This document shows positions 1 to 10,249 of a stretch of DNA of 64,000 bases, piece by piece. The notes under the pieces are model-generated. The model was not told the DNA's origin. It saw only the letters and a list, made by a program, of their open reading frames with translations, and searched no databases. The first letter of the stretch is position 1; each line of letters begins with the position of its first letter. The position numbers were made by a program, and so were the translations under genes. This DNA comes from Phosphoribacter sp037046615 (GTDB taxonomy: Bacteria > Actinomycetota > Actinomycetes > Actinomycetales > Dermatophilaceae), in assembly GCA_037046615.1 (NCBI GenBank), contig JBAOHD010000015.1, positions 219,635 through 283,634 of the forward strand, in the 5' to 3' direction.

Positions 1-39
1 CAGGCGGCGGTCGCGGGCACGCGTGACGTAGGGGGAGCA

Positions 40-1041
40 ATGCCGGATCGGCCACGGGCCGTGCGGATCGTCGGCACGAGCGCGGTGAAGGGCGCCCGGC
101 GCGTCACCGCACAGGAGTTGGATGCGGCATACGGCCGGGTGGACGGCACCACGCTGGCGAGGTCCGGTGTCAGCGAGCGCTGGTGGGTCGACGAGACGCA
201 GACCTCCTCGGGGCTGGCCGCCGACGCCGTCACAGCGGCGCTCGCAGGGGCGGGCTGGGAGCTCACCGACCTCGATGCGCTCCTCGTCACGGCTGCGGTC
301 CCCGAGCAGCCGATCCCCACGACGGCGATCCTCACACTCGGGCACCTCGGGTATGCCGGTGGGCCGCTGGAGGCTTATGACGTCAACGCGACGTGCCTGA
401 GTTTCCTGCACGGCATGGATATCGCGACGACGAAGATCGCCGGAGGCGGGTGGCGCCGGGTGGCCATCGTCGCCGTCGACCTCGCGTCTAAGGGGCTCAA
501 CCACGAGGACATCGAGTCCAGTGCCCTCTTCGGGGATGGTGCCGCTGCAGTGCTGCTCGAGGCTGAGCGCTCTGGGCAATCTGCCGTCCTCGCAACGCGA
601 TTCGAGACCTACCCCGGCGGAGCCCGGCTGTGTGAGATCCCCGCTGGGGGCACCCGGTCCAACGTCTTCCGGCCGCCGGACGACCCCGCCGATTACGCCT
701 TCCGCATGGACGGCATGGGTGTCGTGCGGCTGGCCGCTCGCCACCTGCCGCGCTTCATCGACGCTCTGCTCGGTGACGCCGGGCTGACCCGTGGCGACCT
801 CGACGTCGTCGTGCCGCACCAGACGAGCGGGCTCGGGATGCGATTCCTCAAGAGCAAGCTCGGCTTCGACCCTGCGGCGGTCGTCGACATCATCGACGAC
901 CACGGCAACCAGGTCGCGGCCTCGCTGCCGTCGGCACTGCACGCCGCGATCACGAGTGGGCGACTGACCCGCGGAGGGTCGGCGCTGCTCATCGGCACGG
1001 GTGCCGGTCTGGTGATCGGCGGCATCGTGGTGCGCTACTGA
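40..1041 (+). CDS. 3-oxoacyl-ACP synthase III (KAS III/FabH- or OleA-like)
   Basis: Intact 333-residue thiolase-fold condensing enzyme. The KAS III triad is visible: Cys119 in NATCLSF, His260 in VVPHQ and Asn290 in DDHGNQ. FabH members of this family condense acyl-CoA with malonyl-ACP; OleA members join two acyl-CoAs. It lies directly upstream of a metallo-hydrolase and an adenylate-forming enzyme, and faces a convergent operon with two glycosyltransferases and an extended SDR. A role in a dedicated lipid or polyketide product is therefore more likely than housekeeping fatty-acid initiation. The ATG start follows GGGGGAG. Family assignment is secure; the substrate is unknown. Confidence 0.85.
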   Translation: MPDRPRAVRIVGTSAVKGARRVTAQELDAAYGRVDGTTLARSGVSERWWVDETQTSSGLAADAVTAALAGAGWELTDLDALLVTAAVPEQPIPTTAILTLGHLGYAGGPLEAYDVNATCLSFLHGMDIATTKIAGGGWRRVAIVAVDLASKGLNHEDIESSALFGDGAAAVLLEAERSGQSAVLATRFETYPGGARLCEIPAGGTRSNVFRPPDDPADYAFRMDGMGVVRLAARHLPRFIDALLGDAGLTRGDLDVVVPHQTSGLGMRFLKSKLGFDPAAVVDIIDDHGNQVAASLPSALHAAITSGRLTRGGSALLIGTGAGLVIGGIVVRY

Positions 1042-1134
1042 CGTGACGATGCCCGCCCGCGTGAGTCGCGGGGTATGGTCCCCTGAGCCCGTATCCAGTG
1101 GCAGACGGTCGACCAGGGCGGAGGGGAGCGCAGC

Positions 1135-2069
1135 GTGACTGCCGTGCGCGTCGAGCTCATCGTCGCCGGTTCGTGTCGATCGGTCGGTGGCTTGGCTGTC
1201 GCTGGGCAAGGCCTGCGTCCGATCGACTTCCCCGCCCTCGTGGCTGTCATCGAGCATCCCCGCACAGGGATCGTCCTGTTCGACACGGGCTACACCGACC
1301 GCTTCGACGAGCAGACCCGACCGTTTCCCCAGCGCTTCTATCGCTGGCTCACGCCGATGCGCTTGGCGCCCGAGGCCACCGTCGTCGCCCAGTTGGCGGC
1401 GCGTGACATCTCCGCCGATGACGTCGAGCACGTCGTCGTCTCGCATCTGCACGCCGACCACGTCGCCGGGCTGCGGGACTTCCCTCGGGCTCGGATCACC
1501 TTCTCCAACCGCGAAACTCCACCAGGATGGCGTGGCCGGCTCGGCTTGGTCATGCGTCCGCCACGCGACGTTGCCAGGGCTGCTCCCGGATGATCTCGAG
1601 GCCCGGCGATCAGACCTCTGTTCTCGCTCGGATCGCTCGGATCGCTCGGATCGGTCGGATCGGTCGGATCGGTCGGATCGGTCGGGTCGGTCGGATCGAT
1701 CGGATGGTCGTGACCGCGTCGACACCGGCCTGCCAGGTGGGCTCGCGACCGGCCTCGACCTGCTCGGCGACGGATCCGTGCTCGTCCTTGACCTGCCTGG
1801 CCACACGCCGGGGCATCGCGGCCTCTTCCTCCCAACGACTCAGGGCGCCCCGCTCCTGCTCGTCGGGGACGCGTGCTGGTCGCGGGCGGCATACACCGAT
1901 CTCGCCCTGCCGCCGGGAGCCGGTGCAGCGGTTCATGGCCGACGGGGCGGCCTACCGCTCGGTCGTCGCGGACCTGGCTGTCGTCCACCGCACCCGACCC
2001 GACGTGGCGATCGTGCCCTCCCACTGCCCGGACTCCATCGCGGCCGCGCGCCTGGCCTTGGGGGCGTGA
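1135..2069 (+). CDS. MBL-fold metallo-hydrolase (frameshifted)
   Basis: Metallo-beta-lactamase-fold hydrolase. The zinc motif HLHADH is encoded near 1447, with LFDTGY upstream and later conserved blocks DLPGHTPGH and LLLVGDACW. It starts at GTG 1135 after AGGGGAG. The open frame is broken twice, near 1510 and near 1920; joining three frames gives about 310 residues, normal for the family. The stop overlaps the next gene's ATG (TGATG), so the two are probably co-translated. A run of Ser-Asp-Arg triplets encoded by a 9-bp tandem repeat sits between the metal-binding halves, which is unusual. It may hydrolyse a lactone or thioester made by the neighbouring KAS III (inference). Confidence 0.75.
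1624..1704 (+). repeat. 9-bp tandem repeat encoding (Ser-Asp-Arg)n
   Basis: About nine consecutive units resembling TCGGATCGG lie inside the metallo-hydrolase gene. In the gene's middle frame they encode a run of Ser-Asp-Arg. The unit is a multiple of three, so changes in copy number would preserve frame. The array drifts at both edges (GCTCGGATC on the left, GTCGGGTCG on the right), as expected of a slipped-strand repeat. Confidence 0.85.
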
Positions 2070-3464
2070 TGGCGCGGCTCGCGGAGCTCCTCGTCAGAGG
2101 TCGCACCGTGGTGCCCGTGCTCGTCGCCTATGCCCAGGCGCGCAATCGGGCGTTCGACGATCGGGCCGACCTCGAGGCGTTCCAGGCCAGCCGCTTGCGC
2201 CGGGTGCTCGGGCGGGCGGCGACGGTCTTTCCCTATTACCGGGGGCTGGCGGGCCATCCCGTGTCCGAGTTCCCCGTCATGACGAAAGACGTTTGGCTGC
2301 AGCACTTTTCAGACCTCAACGTTGCTGGGGCAAGTCTTGTCGAGTGCCTTGCGGCCGCCCGCGCGACCGAAGTCGCGGCGTGAGTTCGACGCCGCCACCG
2401 GGGGTCTGGCGATCGGGCTGTCGACCGGCACGAGCGGGCGCCAGGGAGCCTTCTTGACGAGTCCGGCCGAGCGGGCGAGGTGGGCCGGGAGCATGCTGGC
2501 CAAGGCCCTGCCCTCGGGGTTGCGGCAGCCGGCACGGGTGGCGCTCTTCCTGCGTTCTGGCGGCGCGCTCTACGACGCGGTGGGGAGCGCGCGGATCGAC
2601 TTCCGCCACTTCAGCCTGGCCCTGCCGTGGGAGCGGCTCTCCGCGGAGCTCGCGGCTTTCGCGCCGACGATCCTCGCAGCGCCGCCGGCCGTGCTCGGCC
2701 GGCTCGCCGACGCCCTGGAGCGGGGTGAGTTGACGATGCCACCGCCGGAGGTGGTCTATTCGGTCGCGGACGTCCTCGAACCCGAACTCCAGGCCCGCGT
2801 CCGCACCGCCCTGCTCGCGCCGGTCGGCCAGATCTACCAAGCGACGGAGGGCTTCCTCGGCATCTCCTGCGCCGCTGGCACGCTGCATCTCAACGAGGAC
2901 CTCGTCGTCGTCGAGCGCGAGGTCATCGACCCGGCAACCGGCCGGTTCGTGCCGATCGTCACGGACCTGTGGCGGACGAGTCAGGCGATCATCCGTTACC
3001 GCCTCGACGACATCCTCGTGCCGTCTCCCGCTCCCTGCGTCTGCGGCTCCGTCCTGCTCGCGATCGACCGGGTGGAGGGCCGCGCCGACGATGTCCTCCT
3101 GCTGGGCCCGTCGAGAGCCGCCGGGCCGCCACCCGAGCCCGTGATCGCCCATCAGGTGGGGGACGCGCTCCGCCCGCTTTATGCCGACTTCGTCCGCGCG
3201 GCGATCCTCGCGGTGCCGCGGATCGTCGACTTCCGGCTCGTCCAGACCGCCCCGGCGCAGGCGTCGCTCGCCCTGCGGCTCGAGGAGGGGGCCAGCGGCG
3301 AGCGTGCCTTTGCTGCGGCGTCGGTTGCGCTCGACGAGGTATGCCGTCGCGCCGGCCTCCAGCCGCTGCCCGTGACGCCCGCCCCGTGGCCGGTCGAGAC
3401 CCTCGCGACCAAGGCCCGGACGGGTGCGCCGGGACTTCGCGGCGTAATCCTCGTCGCGACCTGA
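2069..3464 (+). CDS. adenylate-forming enzyme, F390-synthetase/PaaK-like (frameshifted)
   Basis: Resembles the coenzyme F390 synthetase-related branch of acyl-adenylating enzymes (PaaK-like). The N-terminal part (ARLAELLVRG, then ATVFPYYRGL) is in one frame to about 2335. The rest is in another frame, with the Gly/Ser/Thr-rich ATP loop GLSTGTSGRQG near 2405-2440, YQATEGFLG, and the C-terminal DLWRTSQAIIRYRLDD. One indel between 2330 and 2385 rejoins it to about 465 residues. The start overlaps the stop of the metallo-hydrolase (TGATG). Such enzymes activate carboxylates as acyl-AMP; the acid here is unknown. It ends facing the convergent glycosyltransferase operon. Confidence 0.75.
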
Positions 3465-3515
3465 CCTGGGTCGGGGGCTCCACCGAGCCCCTCGGAGCCG
3501 ACGGCCCGCGCGTGC

Positions 3516-4789
3516 CTACTGCGGCTGGGATGGTCCGTGCGCCGCGGCGCGCACGCCGGCCGCAATGGCGCCCAAGGGGTCGGCCGCGGCGACGGCCGCC
3601 TGCAGCCGTGCGAGGGGCTTCCGAATCCCACTCCAAGACCGAGCGCAGGGCCGGCGCGGCGTGCAAGGGATCGAGCTGACGCACCCGCAGACCCACTCGG
3701 GCGTGGACAATCCGCGCGGCGAAGTCGAACTGGTCGTAGTCCCGCGGCCAGACGACGGCTGGTTTCCCTGCCCGCAGACAGCTGTAGGTGATCCCGGCGC
3801 CCCCATGGTGGATCACGGCGTCGACGTCGGCCAGGACATCGTCGTAGGGCAGGTAGGCGCACTCGACGACCTGGCGGGTATGCCGTGTCACCCCCGCCGA
3901 GCCATCGGCGTCCCCCCGCGTCACGACGAAGTCGACCTCGGGCAGGGCGGCGGCGAGGCGGCACACCTGCTCTGTCAGCGTCTTCTTTCGCCCACCACAG
4001 GTGCGTCCCCAGCGAGACGAGCACCCTGCGGCGGCCGGGAGAGCGCGATCCAAACACGGCGGGGATCGGACGATCCAGACGCGGGGAGGCGGTGATCGGC
4101 CCGACGAGCCGGAAGGCCGTCGGCCAGTCCCGCTCGAACTCCAGCTCCGGCAGCCCGAGGCCGAAGATCGCCGTCGGCGAGTATGCCGCCTCGCTCCCGT
4201 CAGCCCGGTAGACCCGCGCGCCGAGCTCCCGGAAGCGACGTGCGAAGAGGCGCTCGACCCCGAGTTTGAACGCGTGCGTCGTCGTGCGCCCGGCGGCGTC
4301 CCGGAATCGGTGGCCGAGGTGCCGCGGAGGCGCCCAACCGCCGACGTGAGACGGGGTGCCGGTGCGAGTCTCGAGGGCAAACGGAGTCGGCATCGTCGTG
4401 AGCCACGGGATGCCGGCTCGCTCGGCCACGAGACCGGCCGGTGGGGCCGTGAAATCGGCGACGACGACATCGGGTCTGACCTCGTCGACAACCCTCGTGA
4501 GTTCGGCCGTGACGGGCACGAGGATCTCGAGGTTGGCGCGCAACTGGCTCGCGAGGCGCAGCGGGTTGGACCCGATCTTGGTGGCGGAGTTGGAGATCCG
4601 ATCGAAGGCGCCGGGGTCGTGGGGCAGGATCGGGTGGGCGTCGAAGCCGAGGGTGTGCAACTGGGGGGTCCGCGTGGCACCGGTCGCAAAGGACACCGTC
4701 ATCCCGCGGGCGCGCAGGTCCTCGCCGATCGCGATCAGGGGGTTGAGGTGCCCGCTGTAGGGCGGTGCGACGAGGAGCACCCGGGTCAT
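3516..4789 (-). CDS. GT1-family glycosyltransferase (MGT-like, frameshifted)
   Basis: UDP-glycosyltransferase of the GT1/MGT type. The N-terminal acceptor domain begins MTRVLLVAPPYSGHLNPLI. The C-terminal donor-binding signature is HHGGAGITYSCLRAGKPAV near 3790-3850, followed by WPRDYDQFD. Two indels, near 3990 and 3625, split it into three frames; rejoined it is about 424 residues, normal for the family. It is the last gene of a four-gene minus-strand operon and its ATG overlaps the upstream stop (ATGA). It probably glycosylates a small hydrophobic acceptor, plausibly the product of the KAS III locus (inference). Confidence 0.8.
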
Positions 4790-5514
4790 CGGGCGTGCTC
4801 CGCCCCGAGCTGGGCGACCAGCCCGCGGACGCCGGGATCACTCGCGTAGTCCATGTGGGTCGCGGCGACCCAGGTGTCGACGCGACCGGCATACGTCTGC
4901 CGGGAGACCCTGTCCGGCCGCCCGACGGCGACGTGCAGGTGGAGGCGGTCACGGTGCTGCGCCCACGCTGCGCACCGGCCCGCCCGCGGGTCGGCGACCA
5001 CGGCCGGGCCGAGCGCCACGACGCGCACCCGCAGGGCTGGTGGCAACCGGAGCGCCGGCAGCGCGCTGAGCCACATCCGGAGCCCGCTGCTCGCCGCGAC
5101 GACGACGAGGCGATCGGTGGTGTGCGCAACGACCGGCTGGAGATGGCGGGCAAGGACCCGCCGATGCCGGGGGCTGAGATAGGTGGCCAGGGTCTGCCGG
5201 CCGTTGCGCAAGGACGCGGCGACGAGCGGCTCCCGGCCCCAGGCAGCGGTGAGGTATGCCGGGTGGTAGGGGAATCCCGCGTCGACGACGTCGAAGCCGA
5301 GATCGCCCAGGGGCGCGAGGGTTTGGCGTTGTTCGGGGTTGAGGTGCGAGTGGGTGTAGGCGCTCTGGCCCGACAGCCAGATCGCCCGATGCGTCACCAC
5401 CGTCGACGCCAGGCTGTCGGCCGGTGAGAGCGCGGCGAGGCGGACGGCATACGTGCTCATCCGCGAGCCAGGGGCAGGAGCCACCGCGAGGAGATCGGCG
5501 CACGACCGGCTCAC
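4786..5514 (-). CDS. conserved protein of unknown function in the glycosyltransferase operon
   Basis: 242 residues from GTG 5514, chosen because that codon forms a GTGA overlap with the stop of the GT2 gene upstream; an internal ATG at 5460 is the alternative. No family is recognised with confidence. It has hydrophobic strands and a serine-containing turn (VVVAASSGLRM) slightly like a hydrolase nucleophile elbow, but no clean GxSxG and no clear catalytic acid, so a hydrolase call would be speculative. Its 3' end overlaps the next glycosyltransferase start by four bases. The strict overlaps suggest it works stoichiometrically with the two transferases. Confidence 0.65.
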   Translation of the reverse strand: MSRSCADLLAVAPAPGSRMSTYAVRLAALSPADSLASTVVTHRAIWLSGQSAYTHSHLNPEQRQTLAPLGDLGFDVVDAGFPYHPAYLTAAWGREPLVAASLRNGRQTLATYLSPRHRRVLARHLQPVVAHTTDRLVVVAASSGLRMWLSALPALRLPPALRVRVVALGPAVVADPRAGRCAAWAQHRDRLHLHVAVGRPDRVSRQTYAGRVDTWVAATHMDYASDPGVRGLVAQLGAEHAR

Positions 5515-6699
5515 GCGTAGGTCACGCCCTCTCCATCGCCGCTGTGGAGGCGGATCGTCCGGGTGCGCCATTGGATCTGGCGGGGGCGCACGATCCCGGC
5601 GGCCGCGTGCCATGGCTGGAGGAGGTCGGCGGCCATCTCTGCTGCGACGGTCGCCGGCGTCTCGGGAGTGCCGAGCACGCGGCCCCGGAGGACGGCCATG
5701 GAGAGAGCCTTGAGACCCAGGGTGGCCGCAAGCCAGGCAGCGGCGCGCGGCGAGCGGGTGGCGAGCGCGACGAGCGCGGCCGGAGCGGGCAGCGTCGACG
5801 GGATCGCGACGAGTCCGAGCACCCGGAGGTCAGGCTGCTCGCGAAAGAGCCTCCCGGCGAAGACCATCCAGCGACGTTGGAGGCGCACGTAGGACCGGAG
5901 GTCGGGGATCGTCGTGGCGAGCGGGTGGACGACGGTCGTCTGGACGATCGTCCGGCCAGCGGCGCGAAAGAGCTGAGCCAGCGCGAGGTCGTCGGTGAGT
6001 GCACTTTCAATGGCGGAGAATCCGCCGACCTGCTCGAGCGTTTCCAGGCGCATGACGACGAACATGCCGTTGATCGTCACGGGCGGCGCGAGCTCGGCCA
6101 TGGGCAGATAGGTCACGAGCGCGTTGCCGTTGACGAAGGCAGCGACGAGTCGTGACCACACCGTGGCCCCGGGCCGATAACAGGGGATCCCGGTGACGAG
6201 GTCGCCCTCGCCGAGGGCGGCGACTGCCGCATCCAACGCTCCGGCCGGCAGCACGGTGTCGTCGTCGAGGACCGCCAAAACTGGTGTGCGGCAGCGCTGG
6301 TGGGCTTCGATGAGCTTGAAGGTCTTGGGGTTGCGGCCCTGGGGCACCGGCGGCATGACGACGAGGGTGACCTGCGGGTGTGCGGCGGCGAGCGGGCGGC
6401 ATACCCGCAGGCCCTCTGGGTCATCGGCGTCGACGAGCCAGAGGAAGGGCACGCCGGGATTGGCGGCGAGGTTTTCGGCGAGGAGGCCGCCGAGCTGAGG
6501 GTCGCCGGAGAGGATCGGCTGGGCGACGGTCACGATCGAAGGCGCGGGCCGGGTGGGGAGGGCGCCGCTGCGGGGTCAGCGGCGGCGGGTCGCGGCGGAG
6601 GCGGGCGGCTGCGAGACCGAGGCGGACGGCATACGCGCCGAGGTATGCCGCGCACAGCCCGGCGACGACCCGGTCTCCGCGACGGACTGATGAGGTCAC
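5511..6699 (-). CDS. membrane-anchored GT2/GT21-like glycosyltransferase (frameshifted)
   Basis: Processive-type GT-A glycosyltransferase resembling ceramide glucosyltransferase or HpnI. It has a DDD motif (LDDDTVLPAG), an acceptor-site SALTDDLALA and the QRRW motif characteristic of GT2/GT21 enzymes. A hydrophobic N-terminal segment (VVAGLCAAYLGAYAVRLGL) and hydrophobic C-terminal segments anchor it in the membrane. Start GTG 6699 overlaps the SDR stop as GTGA. An indel near 6560-6590 separates the N-terminal helix from the catalytic domain; rejoined length is about 396 residues. It probably adds a sugar to a lipid acceptor at the cytoplasmic face (family knowledge); donor and acceptor are unknown. 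Confidence 0.75.
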
Positions 6700-7682
6700 T
6701 GCGCCCGGTCCCACGAGGCGACGATGCCGTCGACACACTCCGCGAGCGACAGCGGTGGCGGGCCGAAGGCGGCGCGGGCGCGGGCGGCGTCGAAGGTCTT
6801 GGAGTAGGCGAACATCGAGATCCCGAAGCGGGTGATCGCCGGCTCGCGATAGCCCAGGACGCGAGCGCTGACCTGCTCGGCGAGACCGGCGGCGGCCATC
6901 GCGAGGCCGACGGGCACCCGCCGGGTCGGGACGGGCACGTCGAGGCGCTCCAGGACGTCGCACAGGAAGGGATAGAGGTCGACCGACTCGCCGTTGGTCA
7001 GGTTGTAGGCGCCGGTTGCCTCGGTCGTCACCGCGGCGACGATGTCGTGGGCGACGGTCTGCACGGGCGTGAGGTCGCAGCGCACCTCCTGGCCGTCGCG
7101 GCGCCGGAAGAGCGGCAGGTGCCCGCGCCGGGCCGCGTCGACGACGCGGGGGAGCACGACCGTGTCCCCCGGCCCGACGACCGCTCGCGGCCGCAGGATC
7201 GACCACGGCCCGGGGTATGCCGCGACGAGCCGTTCCGCGATCGCCTTGCTCCGCGAATAGCCGTTGACCTGCTCCTCGTCGGGTGGGATCGGGGTGGCCT
7301 CGTCGATGTCGAACTGGTCCACCGGGCGATAGAAGACGCTCGACGACGAGACGAAGTGGAGCGGGATGCAGCCGTGCGCAGCGGCCCAGTCGAAGACGTG
7401 TCGGGTGGCCGTGATGTTGTGGGCGATGTAGTCGTGCGGATCGGCCCACGGGGACGCCAGCGCAGCGCCGTGGACGATGGCGTCGACCTGCTCCTCGATC
7501 ACGTCGACGAGGGGGTGGCGCAGGTCGTGGCGCACATAGTGATCGACCACCGCCCCGCTCGGAGAGCTCGCGGGGGATGCTGCGCGGCCGACCCCGACGA
7601 CCCGCCAGCCGGCCGCGTGGGCGGCGTCAGCGGCATACCCGCCGATGAAGCCATTCGAGCCGGTGAGCAGCAGGGTGGGCAC
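6696..7682 (-). CDS. NAD(P)-dependent extended SDR (epimerase/3beta-HSD-like)
   Basis: Intact 328-residue extended short-chain dehydrogenase. The Rossmann dinucleotide motif GSNGFIG is at residues 8-14, the catalytic tyrosine-lysine is in YSRSK near residue 150, and LRPRAVVGPGD follows as in 3beta-hydroxysteroid dehydrogenase or OleD-type enzymes. It is the first gene of the minus-strand operon SDR, GT2, unknown, GT1, in which all three junctions are four-base stop/start overlaps. Together with the convergent KAS III and adenylating enzyme the set resembles, without matching, an oleACD-type system. It could reduce a beta-ketoacyl intermediate or modify a nucleotide sugar; sequence alone does not decide. 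Confidence 0.85.
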   Translation of the reverse strand: MPTLLLTGSNGFIGGYAADAAHAAGWRVVGVGRAASPASSPSGAVVDHYVRHDLRHPLVDVIEEQVDAIVHGAALASPWADPHDYIAHNITATRHVFDWAAAHGCIPLHFVSSSSVFYRPVDQFDIDEATPIPPDEEQVNGYSRSKAIAERLVAAYPGPWSILRPRAVVGPGDTVVLPRVVDAARRGHLPLFRRRDGQEVRCDLTPVQTVAHDIVAAVTTEATGAYNLTNGESVDLYPFLCDVLERLDVPVPTRRVPVGLAMAAAGLAEQVSARVLGYREPAITRFGISMFAYSKTFDAARARAAFGPPPLSLAECVDGIVASWDRAQ

Positions 7683-7724
7683 CCGGCCACTATAGGTGGG
7701 TCCTTCATGGCGCAGCAGGCCAGA

Positions 7725-10057
7725 TCAGCGGGGGAGCGAGTCCCACGTGATCGTCAGCGTCCGCGTCGTCAGGGTCGCCCCGCTGAGGGTGTCCGTGGCC
7801 ACGACGGTGAAGGTCGCCGAGTGCCCCCACGGTGAGGGCGGAGCGTAGGTGCGCACCGACGTGTCCCCCCGGTCCGTCCGTCCCGCCGGTCCCGCCGGTC
7901 ACAGGGGTCGTGATCCCGCCGGTCGTCCGGGTCCAGGAGTAGGTCACGGCGCGCCCAGCAGCACCGTGATTGAGGTAGGTCAGGGTGAGGGTGACCGGTT
8001 CGCTGCCCACCAGGTCGGGTGCCGGACGTGACGATCCGCGTGCCGGCTCGAGCATCGATCCCGGCGAACTGCGGCGTGACCGTCGGTGGTGCAGTGGTCA
8101 CCGTCCAGGCGACAGTCGCATTCGCCGACGTCCCCCACGTGTCCTGGGCCGACGCGGTCACCCGTGCGGTCCCGATCTGGGTGAGCGTCACGGTGGCGCG
8201 ACATGACCCGTCCGTGGTGACGGTGGCACCCGTCGCCCGCCAGGTGATGCCACTGCAGGAGGGAGGGGTGATCGCGTTCGTCTGCAGGGCAGCATCGACG
8301 AAAACGACTGTGCCGGACGGCATACTCGGCGTCCCCGACAGGGCGGCCAGCGAGGAGTCCCGGGCCGTGAGGGTCATGGTGAGGCTGGGTGCCGAGACGG
8401 TGACGGTGACCGCAGTAGTGGTGCGGGCTCCCTCCGAATCGGTTGCCGACACGTCCAGGAGGTGCGTGCCGATCGATGCGAGGGGCAGCCGCAGCGGGCC
8501 GCTGCCGGTCACGGTCGTATGGTCGGTCTGGTCTTCCCACGTCACCGGTAAGGCCCCGTCCTCCGCGTCGATCGCCGTCAGCTTCGAGGGCAGGTGGCAG
8601 CAGTCCGCCGGCGGTGACCGTCGTGCCCGACGGTCGGCCACGTCACGGTGATCGAGGGCTGTGGAGTTGGAGCCGGTGGCGATGAGGAAGGGCGCCTTGA
8701 GGTGATAGGCGATCTCGGCCCGCAACTCGAAGCCGAGGATCCCGAGGAAGATCCCGGCAAACACCCCGGCGTTGCCCTTGAGCTGCCACCGCGGGCTTCG
8801 AGCGGGGCCTCCGGAGAAGACCAGGCTGGCGTCGCCTCCGACGTAGAACCCGAGCACGCCGTAGGCCGACAGTCGCAGCTGCGCCCGGGCGAGGGTGGTG
8901 GCCTCGACGTCGGCGGCCAGGCCACTGTCGGCCGACCACGCACTGACCTTGACCGAGCCGTCGTGATCCAGGCCGTTGCCGATGCTGTAGCGCACCGACC
9001 CGGTCACTTCGGCGCGCTCCGTGCCGCCGTAGCGCAGGTTGACGTGGACCTGGCCGTTGATGTCGGCAGTGATGAGGATGTCGACCACGACGACGACGAC
9101 GATCGGGCCGATCGGGATGGGGATGGCCGCCAGCGGGATGTCGGCGATGAAGAACCTCTCGGTATGCCGTGGCCCGCTCCCGGTCGAGGTGACGGCGAGC
9201 GACGCCTCCTGCCAGGCCTTGCAGCTCACTTCGACCCAGGCGATATCGGAGCCACCGACTCCGCCGTCGAGCCCGCAGCCGGCTCCGAAGTCGAGGGTGC
9301 CGCTGAGGTGGACGCCGTCGACGGGTTCGGCGTCGATGCGGAGCTCTCCGGGGATGCCGATGACGTCGAACCCAGGGTGGGTGCTCGTGCGACGGCGTGC
9401 GTTGCCGGCGGTGGCTGGGGTGCCGGTGGGGGTGCTCTTGGGTGTCGCCGACGGCGCCGTGAGGACGACGCCCGTTGGCGAGCGTCGGGGCGGCGCGCAA
9501 CTGCGCTGGCGTTGAGTTCCTTCTCGACCCAGAACTCGCCCTTGGACGAGGGCATCCTGCAAGGTCGCCTGCACGGCGTCGACGCTGGTGCCCGAGATGT
9601 GGGTGACTTTGACCAGCAGGCCGTCCGGCGTCGCGGGGGTGACTCCGGCGTTGAGCACGGCGCCGACCGTCACCCTGGCGGGCAGGGCGGAGAAGACCAG
9701 CCGGAAGCGGCACATCGGGTGTTGCGCGGCGTCGCTGAGGCACTCGGCGCGATTGACGATGTCCACCGAGGTCAAGGCGGAGGTGTCGGCTGCCGCCAGC
9801 GGGACGAGTTCTGGCCGCACGACCGTGGCCAGTCCCTTGCGGCGGTGCAAGCCGTAGGCCGAGTCGGGGTCGAGATCGGCTGCCCACGTGGGCGACTTCT
9901 CATCGGGTGTCCCGCTCCACGTGATGGGACCCGAGGGAGGGCCCGCAGCTGTGGGCGGCGGAGTCGACGTCGGGCCCGGCGAGCACCCGGCCGCGACGAG
10001 GGCGAGGGCCACGAGGAGGGGCAGCCAGCGAGTGCGGGGGCGGTGTGCCGTGCTCAT
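7725..10057 (-). CDS. large secreted lipoprotein with Ig/PKD-like C-terminal repeats (frameshifted)
   Basis: Begins with an Arg-rich N-terminus, a hydrophobic stretch and lipobox VAAGCS (Cys25), so it is probably a lipoprotein. A Thr/Pro-rich linker follows. The middle is beta-strand-rich (DGSVKVSAWSADSGL, GNAGVFAGIFLGILGFEL). The C-terminal third looks like PKD or bacterial Ig-like modules (LLDVSATDSEGARTTTAVTV) and ends TLTITWDSLPR. Indels near 9490, 8600-8660, 8020 and 7870 move the frame; rejoined it is about 775 residues. No enzymatic motif is seen. It is transcribed divergently from clpB, separated by the intergenic region holding the HAIR operator. Confidence 0.65.
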
Positions 10058-10168
10058 CGGAGGACCTCCGAGCGGGAGAGGGACAGCTTCAGACTCCTCC
10101 CGCTGCCCACCCGTCGGTGCTCAAAGGTGGGGATGTGAGGGGGGTCACGACGAGAGGGCGTGAGTGAA

Positions 10169-10189
10169 GTTGAGCGGAATACACTCAAC
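10169..10189 (+). promoter_or_regulatory. HAIR operator (HspR-binding inverted repeat) upstream of clpB
   Basis: GTTGAGC, seven bases, then ACTCAAC. This matches the HspR-associated inverted repeat CTTGAGT-N7-ACTCAAG of actinobacteria except at the outermost and one inner position, with the correct spacer. It lies about 60 bases upstream of the clpB start, so heat-shock repression by HspR is the straightforward expectation. No hspR or dnaK gene is in the window. Confidence 0.8.
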
Positions 10190-10249
10190 TTTGGATGGTG
10201 TTGTCGCAAGTGAACTTCACCCCACACCCTCGAGGAGCACCGCATCCCC

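Noticed and set aside
2316..3152. 278-residue minus-strand frame opposite the adenylating enzyme
   Set aside because: Antisense shadow; codon content and lack of motifs compared with the clear ATP loop on the plus strand.
4786..5514. Alpha/beta-hydrolase call for the unknown operon protein
   Set aside because: No proper GxSxG, oxyanion or catalytic acid pattern could be placed.
8648..10138. 496-residue plus-strand frame opposite the lipoprotein
   Set aside because: Asp/Glu/Arg-rich antisense translation with no signal or motif; the minus strand has a lipobox and domain-like sequence.
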